From an uncultured bacterium (GTDB taxonomy: Bacteria > Calescibacteriota > Calescibacteriia > Calescibacteriales > Calescibacteriaceae): 64,000 bases of DNA. Under the pieces are notes generated by a model, which was given only the letters and a program-made list of their open reading frames with translations, searched no databases and was not told the origin of the DNA. The position numbers and the translations under genes are program-made. The stretch covers positions 200,528 through 264,527 of the forward strand of contig CALHPK010000009.1 in NCBI GenBank assembly GCA_938036315.1, in the 5' to 3' direction. Position 1 is the stretch's first letter; each line of letters opens with the position of its first letter. This document shows positions 48,372 through 56,593 of the stretch, piece after piece.

Positions 48372-48494
48372 GTTATCAGTATCTTATCCGAAGAAATTTA
48401 GTCCGCTTGGTAAGGACAAACAATTTAGCAAACACAAGCATTATGAGTTATCCCTTACATCCTAAATCTCATCCACAAGAATTTTTGCTTTTAT

Positions 48495-48531
48495 CTCAGA
48501 TCCTGGTAGCTCAGATCCTGGTAGCTACCAG
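48495..48531. repeat. Tandem duplication (15-bp x2) ending in a 14-bp perfect palindrome
   Basis: CTCAGATCCTGGTAG is repeated exactly at 48495-48509 and 48510-48524. The end of the second copy forms CTGGTAGCTACCAG (48518-48531), a perfect palindrome lying 2 bases past the biotin-carrier stop codon. It could act as a weak bidirectional transcription stop between the convergent folD and biotin carrier genes, but there is no U-rich tract. Confidence 0.7.
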
Positions 48532-48532
48532 C

Positions 48533-48748
48533 TTACTCGATTTCGGCTATTAAATCCCCCTCAGTTACTGCTCCCCCCTCCTGAATATATAATTTCAATA
48601 TCTTACCATTATATGGCGACTCTACCGGAATTTCCATCTTCATTGACTCTAAGATAACTACTAATTCGCCTTCGGAAACATGATCTCCCTCCTTTTTAAG
48701 TACTTTCCATACATTAGCAGTTATAGGAGCTTCTATTTTTTTCGCCAT
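48533..48748 (-). CDS. Stand-alone biotin carrier protein
   Basis: A 71-residue biotinyl domain with nothing else attached. The biotin attachment motif is ESMKMEIP with K37. It starts at IEAPITANVWKV and ends GDLIAEIE. Such short carriers serve acetyl- or propionyl-CoA carboxylases, pyruvate carboxylase or decarboxylases. No carboxylase subunit is adjacent, so the partner enzyme is unknown. GAAGG lies about 10 bases upstream of the ATG. Confidence 0.9.
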   Translation of the reverse strand: MAKKIEAPITANVWKVLKKEGDHVSEGELVVILESMKMEIPVESPYNGKILKLYIQEGGAVTEGDLIAEIE

Positions 48749-48839
48749 AGCTTTCTACCTTCACCACTACAAAAGATTACAAAATTTATAATACTTCATC
48801 GATAAGATTTAAGTTTTTGAATAAATTTTTGTCTTCCAG

Positions 48840-50093
48840 ATGCTCAAGAACATTCTCACTACTTTTTCGACAAAAGTTATAGCTGGTTTGGTATCTTTTA
48901 TCTTACTTCTTTTTACAACCAACTACCTCGGTGCAACCGGCAGAGGAACTATAAGCCTACTTATAGTCTCCTGTGAAATAATAAACCTTCTTAGTGGATT
49001 CATTGGAGGTACAGCTCTAATTTATCTTGTCCCACGGAACAAAAATAGGACATTTCTTAATCGGGTATTTATTATTTCGTATATCTGGATTTGCCTTGCC
49101 AGTGGAATGTTGACTATTATTTTTATCTTGACAAAATCTATCCCTGATAGCTTAGTAAGTCATGTTCTCTTGCTGGGCATTTTGTCAGCAATGTTTAACT
49201 TTCACCTGTTTTTGCTGATTTCATTTGAAAAGATATTTTTACAAAACTTATCAGCGATAGTTCAGGTTCTGTTAGTTTTATTCGCATTTACCGGAGCTAT
49301 CTTCATCTTTGAATCTGCAAGTGTCATCTCATTTATCTTATCTCTTTATCTTTCATATTCTGTCAGTATGTTGTTGAGTCTTTTTTTTGTTATTAAAAAC
49401 TTACCACATAAAAAAGACAGAACCCCGCTACTAAATTCTGTAAAAGAGATTATTAGGTTTGGTTTTATCTCTCAGCTCAGTAATATTTTTCAATACCTAA
49501 ACCATAGATTCAGCTACTATATCCTGAATTATTATACAAATATTGCCTTCGTTGGTATATATTCTGTAGGAGTAGCAATTTCTGAGGCAGTGTGGACAAT
49601 TCCTGGGAGTATTTCACTTATTCAATACGCAAGGATTGCGAATCTAAATGATTTATCTTATTCCAGACAAATCACTATATATCTTGCCAAGCTAAGTTTT
49701 ATTCTCACATTATTTGCAATTTCTTCTATTCTTCTGATTCCTGCTGACATCTTTGTAAGTGTGTTCGGAAAAGACTTCAAACCAGTCAAAGATATTCTAT
49801 TTTATCTATCTCCGGGAATAGTTGCTATTGGCTATGCAACTATTATTAGCTACTACTTTGCTGGAATAGGCAAGTATATTATCAACTCTATAGCCTCTTC
49901 TTTAGGACTACTTGTTAATTTAATTTTTAATTTCCTGCTTGTACCATCTTACGGATACACAGGTGCTGCTGTCGCCGCGACTCTGTCGCATCTCACAACA
50001 GGAATATTCCTAATAGTAGCCTTCCTAAAGGAAGCAAGGGTTCCAGTCATATCACTTTTCCCATCAAAGGGTAACATGAAGATCAAAAGGTAA
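48840..50093 (+). CDS. Polysaccharide flippase-like membrane protein (MOP/Wzx family)
   Basis: 417 residues with about twelve hydrophobic helices. The start LKNILTTFSTKVIAGLVSFILLLFTTNYLGATGRG is typical of polysaccharide-biosynthesis flippases. Late segments PSYGYTGAAVAATLSHLTTGI also fit. It probably moves undecaprenyl-linked oligosaccharide across the inner membrane and would complement the WbaP-like transferase and glycosyltransferases elsewhere in the window. The last 11 bases overlap the convergent gene at 50083. Confidence 0.85.
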   Translation: MLKNILTTFSTKVIAGLVSFILLLFTTNYLGATGRGTISLLIVSCEIINLLSGFIGGTALIYLVPRNKNRTFLNRVFIISYIWICLASGMLTIIFILTKSIPDSLVSHVLLLGILSAMFNFHLFLLISFEKIFLQNLSAIVQVLLVLFAFTGAIFIFESASVISFILSLYLSYSVSMLLSLFFVIKNLPHKKDRTPLLNSVKEIIRFGFISQLSNIFQYLNHRFSYYILNYYTNIAFVGIYSVGVAISEAVWTIPGSISLIQYARIANLNDLSYSRQITIYLAKLSFILTLFAISSILLIPADIFVSVFGKDFKPVKDILFYLSPGIVAIGYATIISYYFAGIGKYIINSIASSLGLLVNLIFNFLLVPSYGYTGAAVAATLSHLTTGIFLIVAFLKEARVPVISLFPSKGNMKIKR

Positions 50094-50514
50094 CACATTG
50101 AAGGTAACCTTGAGACATCTCCTCAACTAAAAAATCAGGTGAAGATAAGTTTGCAAGGTGATATAAAGTTTCTAAGAAAGGATCAAATTTTTGTATCTTT
50201 TGATGATCTGATGGAATATCTATGAACTTTCCAGGTTGGAGTTCTACTCTTATGTGAGAACTTTCACTGGTGCTGGTGATGATTCCTCTTTTCTGCAGGA
50301 GGTATATGATCGCCAGAGCTTTGTAATATCTAAATTTTGGATTTGTCAGAAGATTTTTTCTGTCGTTTTTATTGAAATTTATTTTGAAGTGGTTTTTCAG
50401 GTGAACTTCAACATTATTTTTGATTCCAAGACAAAACAGAAGGAAATCATACCAATTTTTCGTTGATGATCTTATCAGCAAAAATTTTTGGATGATTTTT
50501 TTTGAGTTTATCAC
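50083..50514 (-). CDS. Hypothetical protein resembling an FkbM methyltransferase N-terminus
   Basis: 143 residues. The first 55 (STKNWYDFLLFCLGIKNNVEVHLKNHFKI) resemble the region that precedes the SAM-binding domain in FkbM-type methyltransferases. The SAM-binding motifs themselves are absent. The rest is not recognised. It may be a degraded or truncated methyltransferase from a polysaccharide locus, or an unrelated small protein. Its location behind a flippase gene fits a glycan context. Confidence 0.45.
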   Translation of the reverse strand: MINSKKIIQKFLLIRSSTKNWYDFLLFCLGIKNNVEVHLKNHFKINFNKNDRKNLLTNPKFRYYKALAIIYLLQKRGIITSTSESSHIRVELQPGKFIDIPSDHQKIQKFDPFLETLYHLANLSSPDFLVEEMSQGYLQCVTF

Positions 50515-50576
50515 TGAGTATAGTGTAATGGATTGCTGGATTTTTTTAGCTTTTCTATCAAAATTTGAGTGCCAAG

Positions 50577-50631
50577 CCGAGAACCGAGAATGAGGAACAG
50601 TCCAGTTTTACGAGGAACAACTTCAGTTTTA
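50577..50631. repeat. Nested imperfect duplications upstream of ctpA
   Basis: CCGAGAA occurs twice in a row at 50577-50590. Directly after, GAGGAACAGTCCAGTTTTA (50592-50610) is followed by the diverged copy GAGGAACAACTTCAGTTTTA (50612-50631). The region is the intergenic leader of ctpA. Confidence 0.6.
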
Positions 50632-50711
50632 TAAGTTGCGGATTTTTGAAAACTGAATTACAGATGATTAAATTATAAACGATTAAGGTTAAAAGCAGGA
50701 GGAGAAAAAAT

Positions 50712-52001
50712 ATGAAATTTTCTAAATTTTTGTCACCTTCATTTCTTCTTGGCGCTTCGGCTATCCTTTTTTTACTATATAATGGAGAGAGACTAGAACT
50801 AGTTGATAAAATAAGGGCAAAATCCAATCCTTCTTCAGATCTTGGTAAGCTTTATGAGAAGATCAATCTTTATAATGAAGTTCTAAAGAAAGTCTCGGAT
50901 AACTACGTTGATAATGTATCTGAAGAAGAACTTATAATGAAGTCAATAAGAGGAATGGTTCAATCGCTAGATCCATTTTCTGCGTATATGTCTCCCGAAG
51001 ATCTGAAGGAGATGGAGGTTGAAACTCGTGGACAGTTCGGAGGACTCGGAATAGAGATTACAAAGAAAGATAACTACATCTTAGTTATATCACCCATAGA
51101 GGATACCCCGGCATGGCGTGCCGGAATCCAAGCAGGAGATAGAATCCTAAAGATAGATGGTCAGTCCACGAAAGATATGTCCTTGATGGAAGCTGTAAGA
51201 AAATTAAGGGGACCGAAGGGAACGCGAGTTACAATAACAATTTGGAGGGAGGGATGGACAGAACCACGCAACATCGAACTGATACGAGATATAATAAAAA
51301 TCAAAAGCGTAAAATCTGCTATGGTGGATGACAAGATCCTTTACGTAAGAATATCAAGCTTTCAGGAAGGAACATCAAAAGAACTTCTCGAAGCATTTAA
51401 AAAAGCCGGCCTATTCGAAGGGGCAATCACGGGAGTAATTCTTGACCTACGAGGGAATCCAGGAGGACTTCTATCAGAAGCTATAAAAGCTTCTGATATA
51501 TTTGTCGGAGATGAAGTAATAGTGTCAACAAAGGGGAGAAATGATTCCAAGAGCTACTCGGGTAGGAAAGATACATATGATTTTCCCGCAAATGTTTCTC
51601 TCATAGTTCTTGTCGACAGAGGTTCAGCTTCTGCATCAGAAATTATGGCCGGGGCATTGAAAGATAATAGGAAAGGGATAATAGTAGGTACCAGAACTTT
51701 TGGGAAAGCCTCTGTTCAGACAATAATCCCTCTGTCTAACGGAGGAGCACTGCGACTCACCACTGCCCACTATTACACTCCCAAAGGGACAAACATTGAG
51801 GAATCCGGAATAGAACCAGATATAGTTTTCAAATATAGTAAAAAGCCCCCTACTTCCGAAGAAGTTACCCCAGAAGAGATTGTCCACAAACGAGAACATC
51901 CTGAGGACGACGAGATGGTGAAATTTGCAATATCTATCATTAAAGGGAAGTTAGAGAAATCTGCAAAGATCAAGATGCAAAATCATATGGATGTTAATTG
52001 A
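50712..52001 (+). CDS. C-terminal processing peptidase, S41 family
   Basis: 429-residue periplasmic protease that trims or degrades proteins from the C-terminus. An N-terminal helix (SPSFLLGASAILFLLY) serves as signal or anchor. The PDZ domain includes GGLGIEI and GIQAGDRILKIDG. The protease core has LDLRGNPGGLL, VLVDRGSASASEI with the catalytic Ser, and GKASVQT with the general-base Lys. GGAGGAG 7 bases upstream is a strong ribosome binding site, unlike the leaderless genes around it. Confidence 0.94.
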   Translation: MKFSKFLSPSFLLGASAILFLLYNGERLELVDKIRAKSNPSSDLGKLYEKINLYNEVLKKVSDNYVDNVSEEELIMKSIRGMVQSLDPFSAYMSPEDLKEMEVETRGQFGGLGIEITKKDNYILVISPIEDTPAWRAGIQAGDRILKIDGQSTKDMSLMEAVRKLRGPKGTRVTITIWREGWTEPRNIELIRDIIKIKSVKSAMVDDKILYVRISSFQEGTSKELLEAFKKAGLFEGAITGVILDLRGNPGGLLSEAIKASDIFVGDEVIVSTKGRNDSKSYSGRKDTYDFPANVSLIVLVDRGSASASEIMAGALKDNRKGIIVGTRTFGKASVQTIIPLSNGGALRLTTAHYYTPKGTNIEESGIEPDIVFKYSKKPPTSEEVTPEEIVHKREHPEDDEMVKFAISIIKGKLEKSAKIKMQNHMDVN

Positions 52002-52018
52002 ATCTGGTTTGTAACTTA

Positions 52019-52624
52019 TCAATCTTTTCCTATTTCAAATCTTGCAAATCTTCTCACAGAGATGTTTTCTCCAAATTTCATTATCATAAGTTTTATCTGA
52101 TCTATCACCTTGCTTTTTCCATCCCTGACCCATATCTGATCATAAAGGCAGTTTTCCTCGAAGAATTTTTCAAGTTTACCTTTAGCTATTTTATCTGCTA
52201 TATTGTCAGGCTTGCCCTCGTTTTTGCTTTGCTCAAAGTATATTTGATATTCTCTCTTAATTACTTCCTCTGGCACATCCTCTCTTTTCACCCATTGTGG
52301 TGACATAGCGGCTATTTGCATAGCGATCTCGTGGGCAAATCTTTTGAACTCTTCGTTTCTCGCTACAAAATCAGTCTCACAATTAACTTCAACCAGTACT
52401 CCTATTCTTGCGCCTATGTGTATATAAGATTCTACTATCCCTTCTTTAGCTTCTCTGCTCAATTTTTTTTCAGCTTTTGCTATACCTTTTCTGCGGAGAA
52501 TTTCTATTGCTTTTTCTATGTCGCCATTAGCTTCTTCTATTGCGGATTTGCAGTCTGCTACTCCAGCTCCTGTTGCCTCCTTCAGTTCCTTAATCTTCTC
52601 CATTATTTCTTTTTTGTCAAGCAT
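52019..52624 (-). CDS. tsf: Elongation factor Ts
   Basis: GDP/GTP exchange factor for EF-Tu. It is 201 residues, the short form also found in Thermus-like bacteria. The N-terminus has LKEATGAGVADCKSAIEEA and the core TDFVARN in the dimerisation-independent domain, followed by DFVAR-downstream helices. It lacks the second core subdomain of the E. coli protein. It follows rplJ with AAGGAG upstream, so the pair rplJ-tsf is probably an operon. rpsB, its usual partner, is not here. Confidence 0.96.
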   Translation of the reverse strand: MLDKKEIMEKIKELKEATGAGVADCKSAIEEANGDIEKAIEILRRKGIAKAEKKLSREAKEGIVESYIHIGARIGVLVEVNCETDFVARNEEFKRFAHEIAMQIAAMSPQWVKREDVPEEVIKREYQIYFEQSKNEGKPDNIADKIAKGKLEKFFEENCLYDQIWVRDGKSKVIDQIKLMIMKFGENISVRRFARFEIGKD

Positions 52625-52642
52625 AGCGATAGAATCTCCTTG

Positions 52643-53137
52643 CTACCTCGCCTGCTCACTTTTCTGTTTTAAAATACTAACTAACATAGCTGGATACCAC
52701 TTTAATGATAAAGCCAATTTGTGTAAAATATTATATAGATTACCAACCAGAATCGCTTTAATCTCTGAAGTTGATGGTAAACTTTTAAAGCCCACCGTTT
52801 GAGAACCACTATAGAAAGTTCCACCAACTAGCGAACCTACTATTTTCTTTTCATCTACCACTCCTAATAAATCTTTTACAGCTTTTATCGGGTCATCTTT
52901 GACCCCCACAACCGCTATAGGGACTTTAAACCGAATCCCAAATAATTTTTCAACGAAAGTGTTCTTAGAAACCTTTACTTCATTCCCGCTCTCCTTCATC
53001 TTCTTCCTCAAATTTATAAAGGCCGGAACATTCAACCCTGTGAAATCAAAAAATATAAAATCAGAATGGGTTTTTCTCATCTGTGATATCTCTGAAAATT
53101 TCTTCTCCTTCCACTTTCTAGCTTTCTTACTAAGCAT
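52643..53137 (-). CDS. rplJ: 50S ribosomal protein L10
   Basis: Base of the L7/L12 stalk, 164 residues. The motif FFDFTGLNVPAFINLRKKMKESG and the VSKNTFVEKLF segment are typical, with GSLVGGTFYSG in the second half. The C-terminal helix is the L12-dimer binding region. rplL, almost always immediately downstream, is missing; tsf occupies that place. Confidence 0.95.
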   Translation of the reverse strand: MLSKKARKWKEKKFSEISQMRKTHSDFIFFDFTGLNVPAFINLRKKMKESGNEVKVSKNTFVEKLFGIRFKVPIAVVGVKDDPIKAVKDLLGVVDEKKIVGSLVGGTFYSGSQTVGFKSLPSTSEIKAILVGNLYNILHKLALSLKWYPAMLVSILKQKSEQAR

Positions 53138-53144
53138 ATCTCAA

Positions 53145-53150
53145 AATGTA
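53145..53150 (-). promoter_or_regulatory. -10-like element of rplJ-tsf
   Basis: On the minus strand TACATT is followed by 7 bases and the rplJ ATG. This leaves no room for the regulatory L10 leader that usually precedes rplJL in other bacteria, if it is the main promoter. Confidence 0.4.
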
Positions 53151-53235
53151 TTGCCAAGTTAAATGATTTTGCATTTTTTAAATTTTTTTCAGCCGAGAAT
53201 AATATAGGGAGAAATCAGAGTAGAAATAAAAAAAG

Positions 53236-54390
53236 ATGAGAAAGAACAAAAAAACAGATAATAGACGCAGTAAAAGGGTTAGTAAGCCGGATAATTGGAA
53301 GAGACCTACTAAAAAATCAAAGAATACTATTAAAAAATTAAAGAAGGTCAGAAAGGAAACGAGAAAATATAGAAAGGCAAAAGAGAACCGAGTTAAATCT
53401 GATTTGAGTTATGCCCGCAAAAGCTCTTTAAAAGTTTTAACTTCATCACAAGGAAGTTACCCCAAGATAGGAGATAGTCCAGAGTTGCAGAATCTCCGAA
53501 GAGCATATGCCAGAAAAGAAGTTGGGGATATAACAAATGAAGAATTCAGGAAAGTTGAGCAAGACTTTATCAGACTTGCGATCGAGGAGCAGGAAAAAGC
53601 AGGTATCGACATAGTAACCGATGGCATGATAAGCTGGTACGACCAGATCTCGCATTTTGCAAAAAATATAGAAGGTATCAAAATAAATGGATTACTTCGG
53701 TTTTTTGACACAAATACATACTTCAGACAACCAATCATAAACGGAACTCCAGAATCACCCCAGATGTATCCTGTACTTCTTGAGGACTTTAAATTTGCAA
53801 AGTCTGTGGCGAAAAGGTTGCTCAAACCAGTAGTTACCGGCCCGGTTACCCTTGCAAAGCTTACAAAAGGAGAATTCAAAAAGGCTCTCGATATATACGC
53901 AAAGCTTATCGAAAATGAGGTAAGAATTCTTTCCGAGGAAGGAGCTGAATACATTCAGGTAGATGAACCAGCTCTGACGGCTTCTGATCTGGATCTATCC
54001 TATGAGTACTACAAAAGAATTTTTAGTGCAAAAAAAGCAGAAACTAAACTCATATACTACTTTTACTTCAGGGATTTCTCAAAGGATTTCAAACCCTTTC
54101 AAGAAATACCTTGCGATATCATTGGATTTGATATGACATACTCAAATCTTGAGGATACTATGGTAAAGCATAAGATAAAGAAACCGCTCGTTCTCGGTAT
54201 ATTTGACGGAAGAACAACTTACATAGAAAAACCTAACGATATCATACCGAGGGTTAGAAAGATTCTCAAAGCTTATCCATATGATTTCATCATAATCGGG
54301 CCTTCGTGCGGGCTTGAATACCTCCCAAGAAAATTTGCTAACCTCAAGCTCAGAGCTGTTGTCAGAATCTCAAAAATGATAAAATCATAG
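53236..54390 (+). CDS. MetE N-terminal-half-like protein with a basic tail
   Basis: 384 residues. From about residue 65 it matches the N-terminal barrel of cobalamin-independent methionine synthase (TSSQGSYPKIGDSPELQNLR, SWYDQISHFA, IQVDEPALT, LGIFDGRTT, IIIGPSCGLEYLP). The zinc-binding catalytic half is absent, and the equivalent of HxC reads YFYF here. Split MetE genes are known in archaea, where the catalytic half is separate; none is in this window. The first 60 residues are almost all Lys and Arg. An internal TTG at 53404 could be the real start, which would remove most of the tail. Confidence 0.75.
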   Translation: MRKNKKTDNRRSKRVSKPDNWKRPTKKSKNTIKKLKKVRKETRKYRKAKENRVKSDLSYARKSSLKVLTSSQGSYPKIGDSPELQNLRRAYARKEVGDITNEEFRKVEQDFIRLAIEEQEKAGIDIVTDGMISWYDQISHFAKNIEGIKINGLLRFFDTNTYFRQPIINGTPESPQMYPVLLEDFKFAKSVAKRLLKPVVTGPVTLAKLTKGEFKKALDIYAKLIENEVRILSEEGAEYIQVDEPALTASDLDLSYEYYKRIFSAKKAETKLIYYFYFRDFSKDFKPFQEIPCDIIGFDMTYSNLEDTMVKHKIKKPLVLGIFDGRTTYIEKPNDIIPRVRKILKAYPYDFIIIGPSCGLEYLPRKFANLKLRAVVRISKMIKS

Positions 54391-54525
54391 CAAGTGCATA
54401 TGAAATTAAAATCCTGAGAGAATATATCAAGTATCAAGCGAATAAAAACATCAATCTCTACTGTATATGCCAACCTTGAGCAACTTATTAAACGAATCAA
54501 TATCATTAACTACCCTGTAATTTTT

Positions 54526-54531
54526 TAAACT
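54526..54531 (+). promoter_or_regulatory. -10-like element of alr
   Basis: TAAACT ends 6 bases before the alr ATG at 54538, fitting the recurring leaderless pattern. Confidence 0.4.
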
Positions 54532-54537
54532 TTGATT

Positions 54538-55662
54538 ATGGAAAATCAAACGAGCTCTTCTCAGCAAGTCCTGAGAAAAAAAATCAGGGGGAAAATAATA
54601 GAGATAAATTTACAAGCTCTAAGACACAATATTGAATTTATAAAAGCAAAAGCAAAAGCAAAAATTTTCCCAGTTGTCAAATCAAATGCATACGGACACG
54701 GAATAGAAAACATAGTTCCAACTATCGATAGATATGCAGATGGCTGGTGTGTTGGAACTGTAGAAGAAGCTGAAAAAGTTAGAAAATTTTCTAAGAAAGA
54801 AATAATAATTCTTAAAGGAATCTCAGAAAGCTCCCCGGATAACTTCTCAAAGCAAGATAACATAAAAATTGTAGCAAGAGATAAATATGACCTTGAGGAG
54901 AAGATTAAAAAAGGATTTACTAATATCTTTATAAAGATAGACACCGGAATGGGAAGACTTGGGATCTTACCAAAGGAAATCCCTCAGATTCTCAGACTCA
55001 TAAAGAGCAACAGAGAATCCATAAAAGGGATTATGTCTCATTTCGCATTTTCCGACTTAGCCGACATCGAATTTATAAAAAGTCAAATTAAACTATTCAA
55101 AGAATCTTGTCAGAAAATAGAATCTACCTTAGGGGAAAATATCACAAAATCTATAGCAAATTCTGCTGGAACCCTATACCTAAAGGAATCACATTTTGAT
55201 TTTGTAAGACCCGGAATATGTGTATACGGAATTTCACCTTTCACAAAAAATTCGTCAATATCAGCTGAGGAAAAAATTTACTTTATAAAAAATCTAAAAC
55301 CAATACTTTCTGTCAAAGCAGAAGTAATAGCAGTTAAGCAGATCGAAAAGGGTTGGAGCGTCGGCTACTCAAGAAAATTTGTAGCTCAAAACAGAACCAA
55401 AGTTGCAGTCATCAGCGTAGGGTACTCAGACGGTATACCAAGAGCCTGGTGGGAAAAAGGTTACGTATCCTTTAAGGGGAAAAGACTCAAAATAATAGGT
55501 CTTATCTCCATGGATATGCTATGCATTGAATGCAATAAAGTGAAAATAGCTCCTAAGGACGAAGTCGAAATCCTAGGAAATATAAGCGCTTATGAAATTG
55601 CTGAAGCAACAGGAACAATTCCTTATGAAATACTCTGCAATATAGGTATAAAAGAGAACTGA
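54538..55662 (+). CDS. alr: Alanine racemase
   Basis: PLP enzyme making D-alanine for peptidoglycan. The PLP Lys is K48 in VVKSNAYGHG. Other landmarks are IDTGMGRLG, MSHFAFSD, NSAGTLY and the catalytic Tyr region VGYSRKF followed by VISVGYSDGIPR. The length is normal. The ATG at 54538 is preferred over a TTG two codons upstream. It is close upstream of the convergent coiled-coil gene (16-base gap). Confidence 0.96.
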   Translation: MENQTSSSQQVLRKKIRGKIIEINLQALRHNIEFIKAKAKAKIFPVVKSNAYGHGIENIVPTIDRYADGWCVGTVEEAEKVRKFSKKEIIILKGISESSPDNFSKQDNIKIVARDKYDLEEKIKKGFTNIFIKIDTGMGRLGILPKEIPQILRLIKSNRESIKGIMSHFAFSDLADIEFIKSQIKLFKESCQKIESTLGENITKSIANSAGTLYLKESHFDFVRPGICVYGISPFTKNSSISAEEKIYFIKNLKPILSVKAEVIAVKQIEKGWSVGYSRKFVAQNRTKVAVISVGYSDGIPRAWWEKGYVSFKGKRLKIIGLISMDMLCIECNKVKIAPKDEVEILGNISAYEIAEATGTIPYEILCNIGIKEN

Positions 55663-55678
55663 GCTACATATAGATAAG

Positions 55679-56593
55679 TTACCATTCAAAACTTTGTATA
55701 ACTATTATTCCCTTCCCCTCGGCAATGCTTAAAAATTTCTTTGTAGCATAGTGAGTAACTAAAATTTTCATAACTTCAACATCTCCATATTCTTTTCGCA
55801 CTGCTTCCACTTTTTCCTCCAATTCACCAAAAATATCCTCCCCGCCGTCTTTGACATCAAGCCTTAGCTTAGCTTCACCTACTATAAAAAATTCCTTGCC
55901 ATCTTTTTCAGCCTTGCCAAAAAAATTTACTTCTCTACCCCCTATTTCCTCCCTTATGAACCTTGATTTCATCTCGACTCCATATCTATCTTTAAGGAAG
56001 CGAGGCAAAACCCTGAAGGCTTCATTCTCAAATGCGTAAGAAAAACTTCGCGAAAGCCCCCCTAACTCTTGCCTAGTTCTGTTCAGACCTTCTGTAAGTC
56101 TCTGTATTTCTATCTCGGTCCTTCTTTGGGCTTCGGCAAGTTCTGCTATTTTCTCATCGGCCTTCCTCTGCGCCTCAGCTAGTTCCGCCATCCTCTGATC
56201 TGTTCTCTTTTGTGCTTCCACTAGCTCCGCTATCTTCTGATCTGTTATCCTCTGCGCTTCCGCCAACTCCGCTATCCTCTGATCTGTTCTTTTCTGTGCT
56301 TCTATAAGCTCTGCCATCTTCTCCTCAAGCTTAGTAGCCCTCTCCTCTAACCTCGTCACCCTCTCCTCAGTCCTCCTCTGCGCTTCCACTAGCTCCGCTA
56401 TCTTCTCCTCCGTCTTCCTCTGCGCCTCAGCTAACTCTTTAACCGCATTTTTCAAATCTTCAAATCCTTCTCTTGAAGCTATTATTTCCCTTACTCTACT
56501 TTCAATAATGGAGACTACAATTTCGTAGAGCTCTTTGGACAACCCAACCTTCAAATTCTTTTTCCGTCCCAATCCTTGTCTTCGCCTCTCCAT
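55679..56593 (-). CDS. Coiled-coil protein with C-terminal PD-(D/E)XK-like domain (DUF3782 type)
   Basis: 304 residues in three parts: a basic N-terminus, a long coiled coil of nine 14-residue units (about 50-175; consensus IAELAEAQRRTDEK), and a compact domain with REVNFFGKAEKDGKEFFIVGEAKLRL. This last part resembles the restriction-nuclease-like fold of DUF3782 proteins, with E240 and K242 of the ExK pair. Asn223 replaces the expected Asp, so activity is doubtful. Such proteins are common and often multicopy in thermophilic archaea and Aquificales. Codons are richer in G and C than in neighbouring genes, which suggests transfer. Confidence 0.8.
   Translation of the reverse strand: MERRRQGLGRKKNLKVGLSKELYEIVVSIIESRVREIIASREGFEDLKNAVKELAEAQRKTEEKIAELVEAQRRTEERVTRLEERATKLEEKMAELIEAQKRTDQRIAELAEAQRITDQKIAELVEAQKRTDQRMAELAEAQRKADEKIAELAEAQRRTEIEIQRLTEGLNRTRQELGGLSRSFSYAFENEAFRVLPRFLKDRYGVEMKSRFIREEIGGREVNFFGKAEKDGKEFFIVGEAKLRLDVKDGGEDIFGELEEKVEAVRKEYGDVEVMKILVTHYATKKFLSIAEGKGIIVIQSFEW
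56066..56446. repeat. 42-bp tandem repeat array inside the coiled-coil gene
   Basis: About nine units of 42 bp encode the 14-residue heptad pairs. Neighbouring units share long identical blocks (for example CTCTGCGC and GCTATCNTCTGATCTGTT), so the array is prone to unit gain and loss. It is a coding repeat, not a CRISPR array. Confidence 0.85.

Noticed and set aside
54646-54663. AAAGCA repeated in alr (Lys-Ala repeat)
   Set aside because: Short coding repeat within the alr N-terminus, variable in the family, no evidence of a special role.
56066-56446. Regular 42-bp spacing that resembles a CRISPR or satellite array
   Set aside because: The units are in frame, encode heptad repeats of a coiled coil and have no unique spacers.
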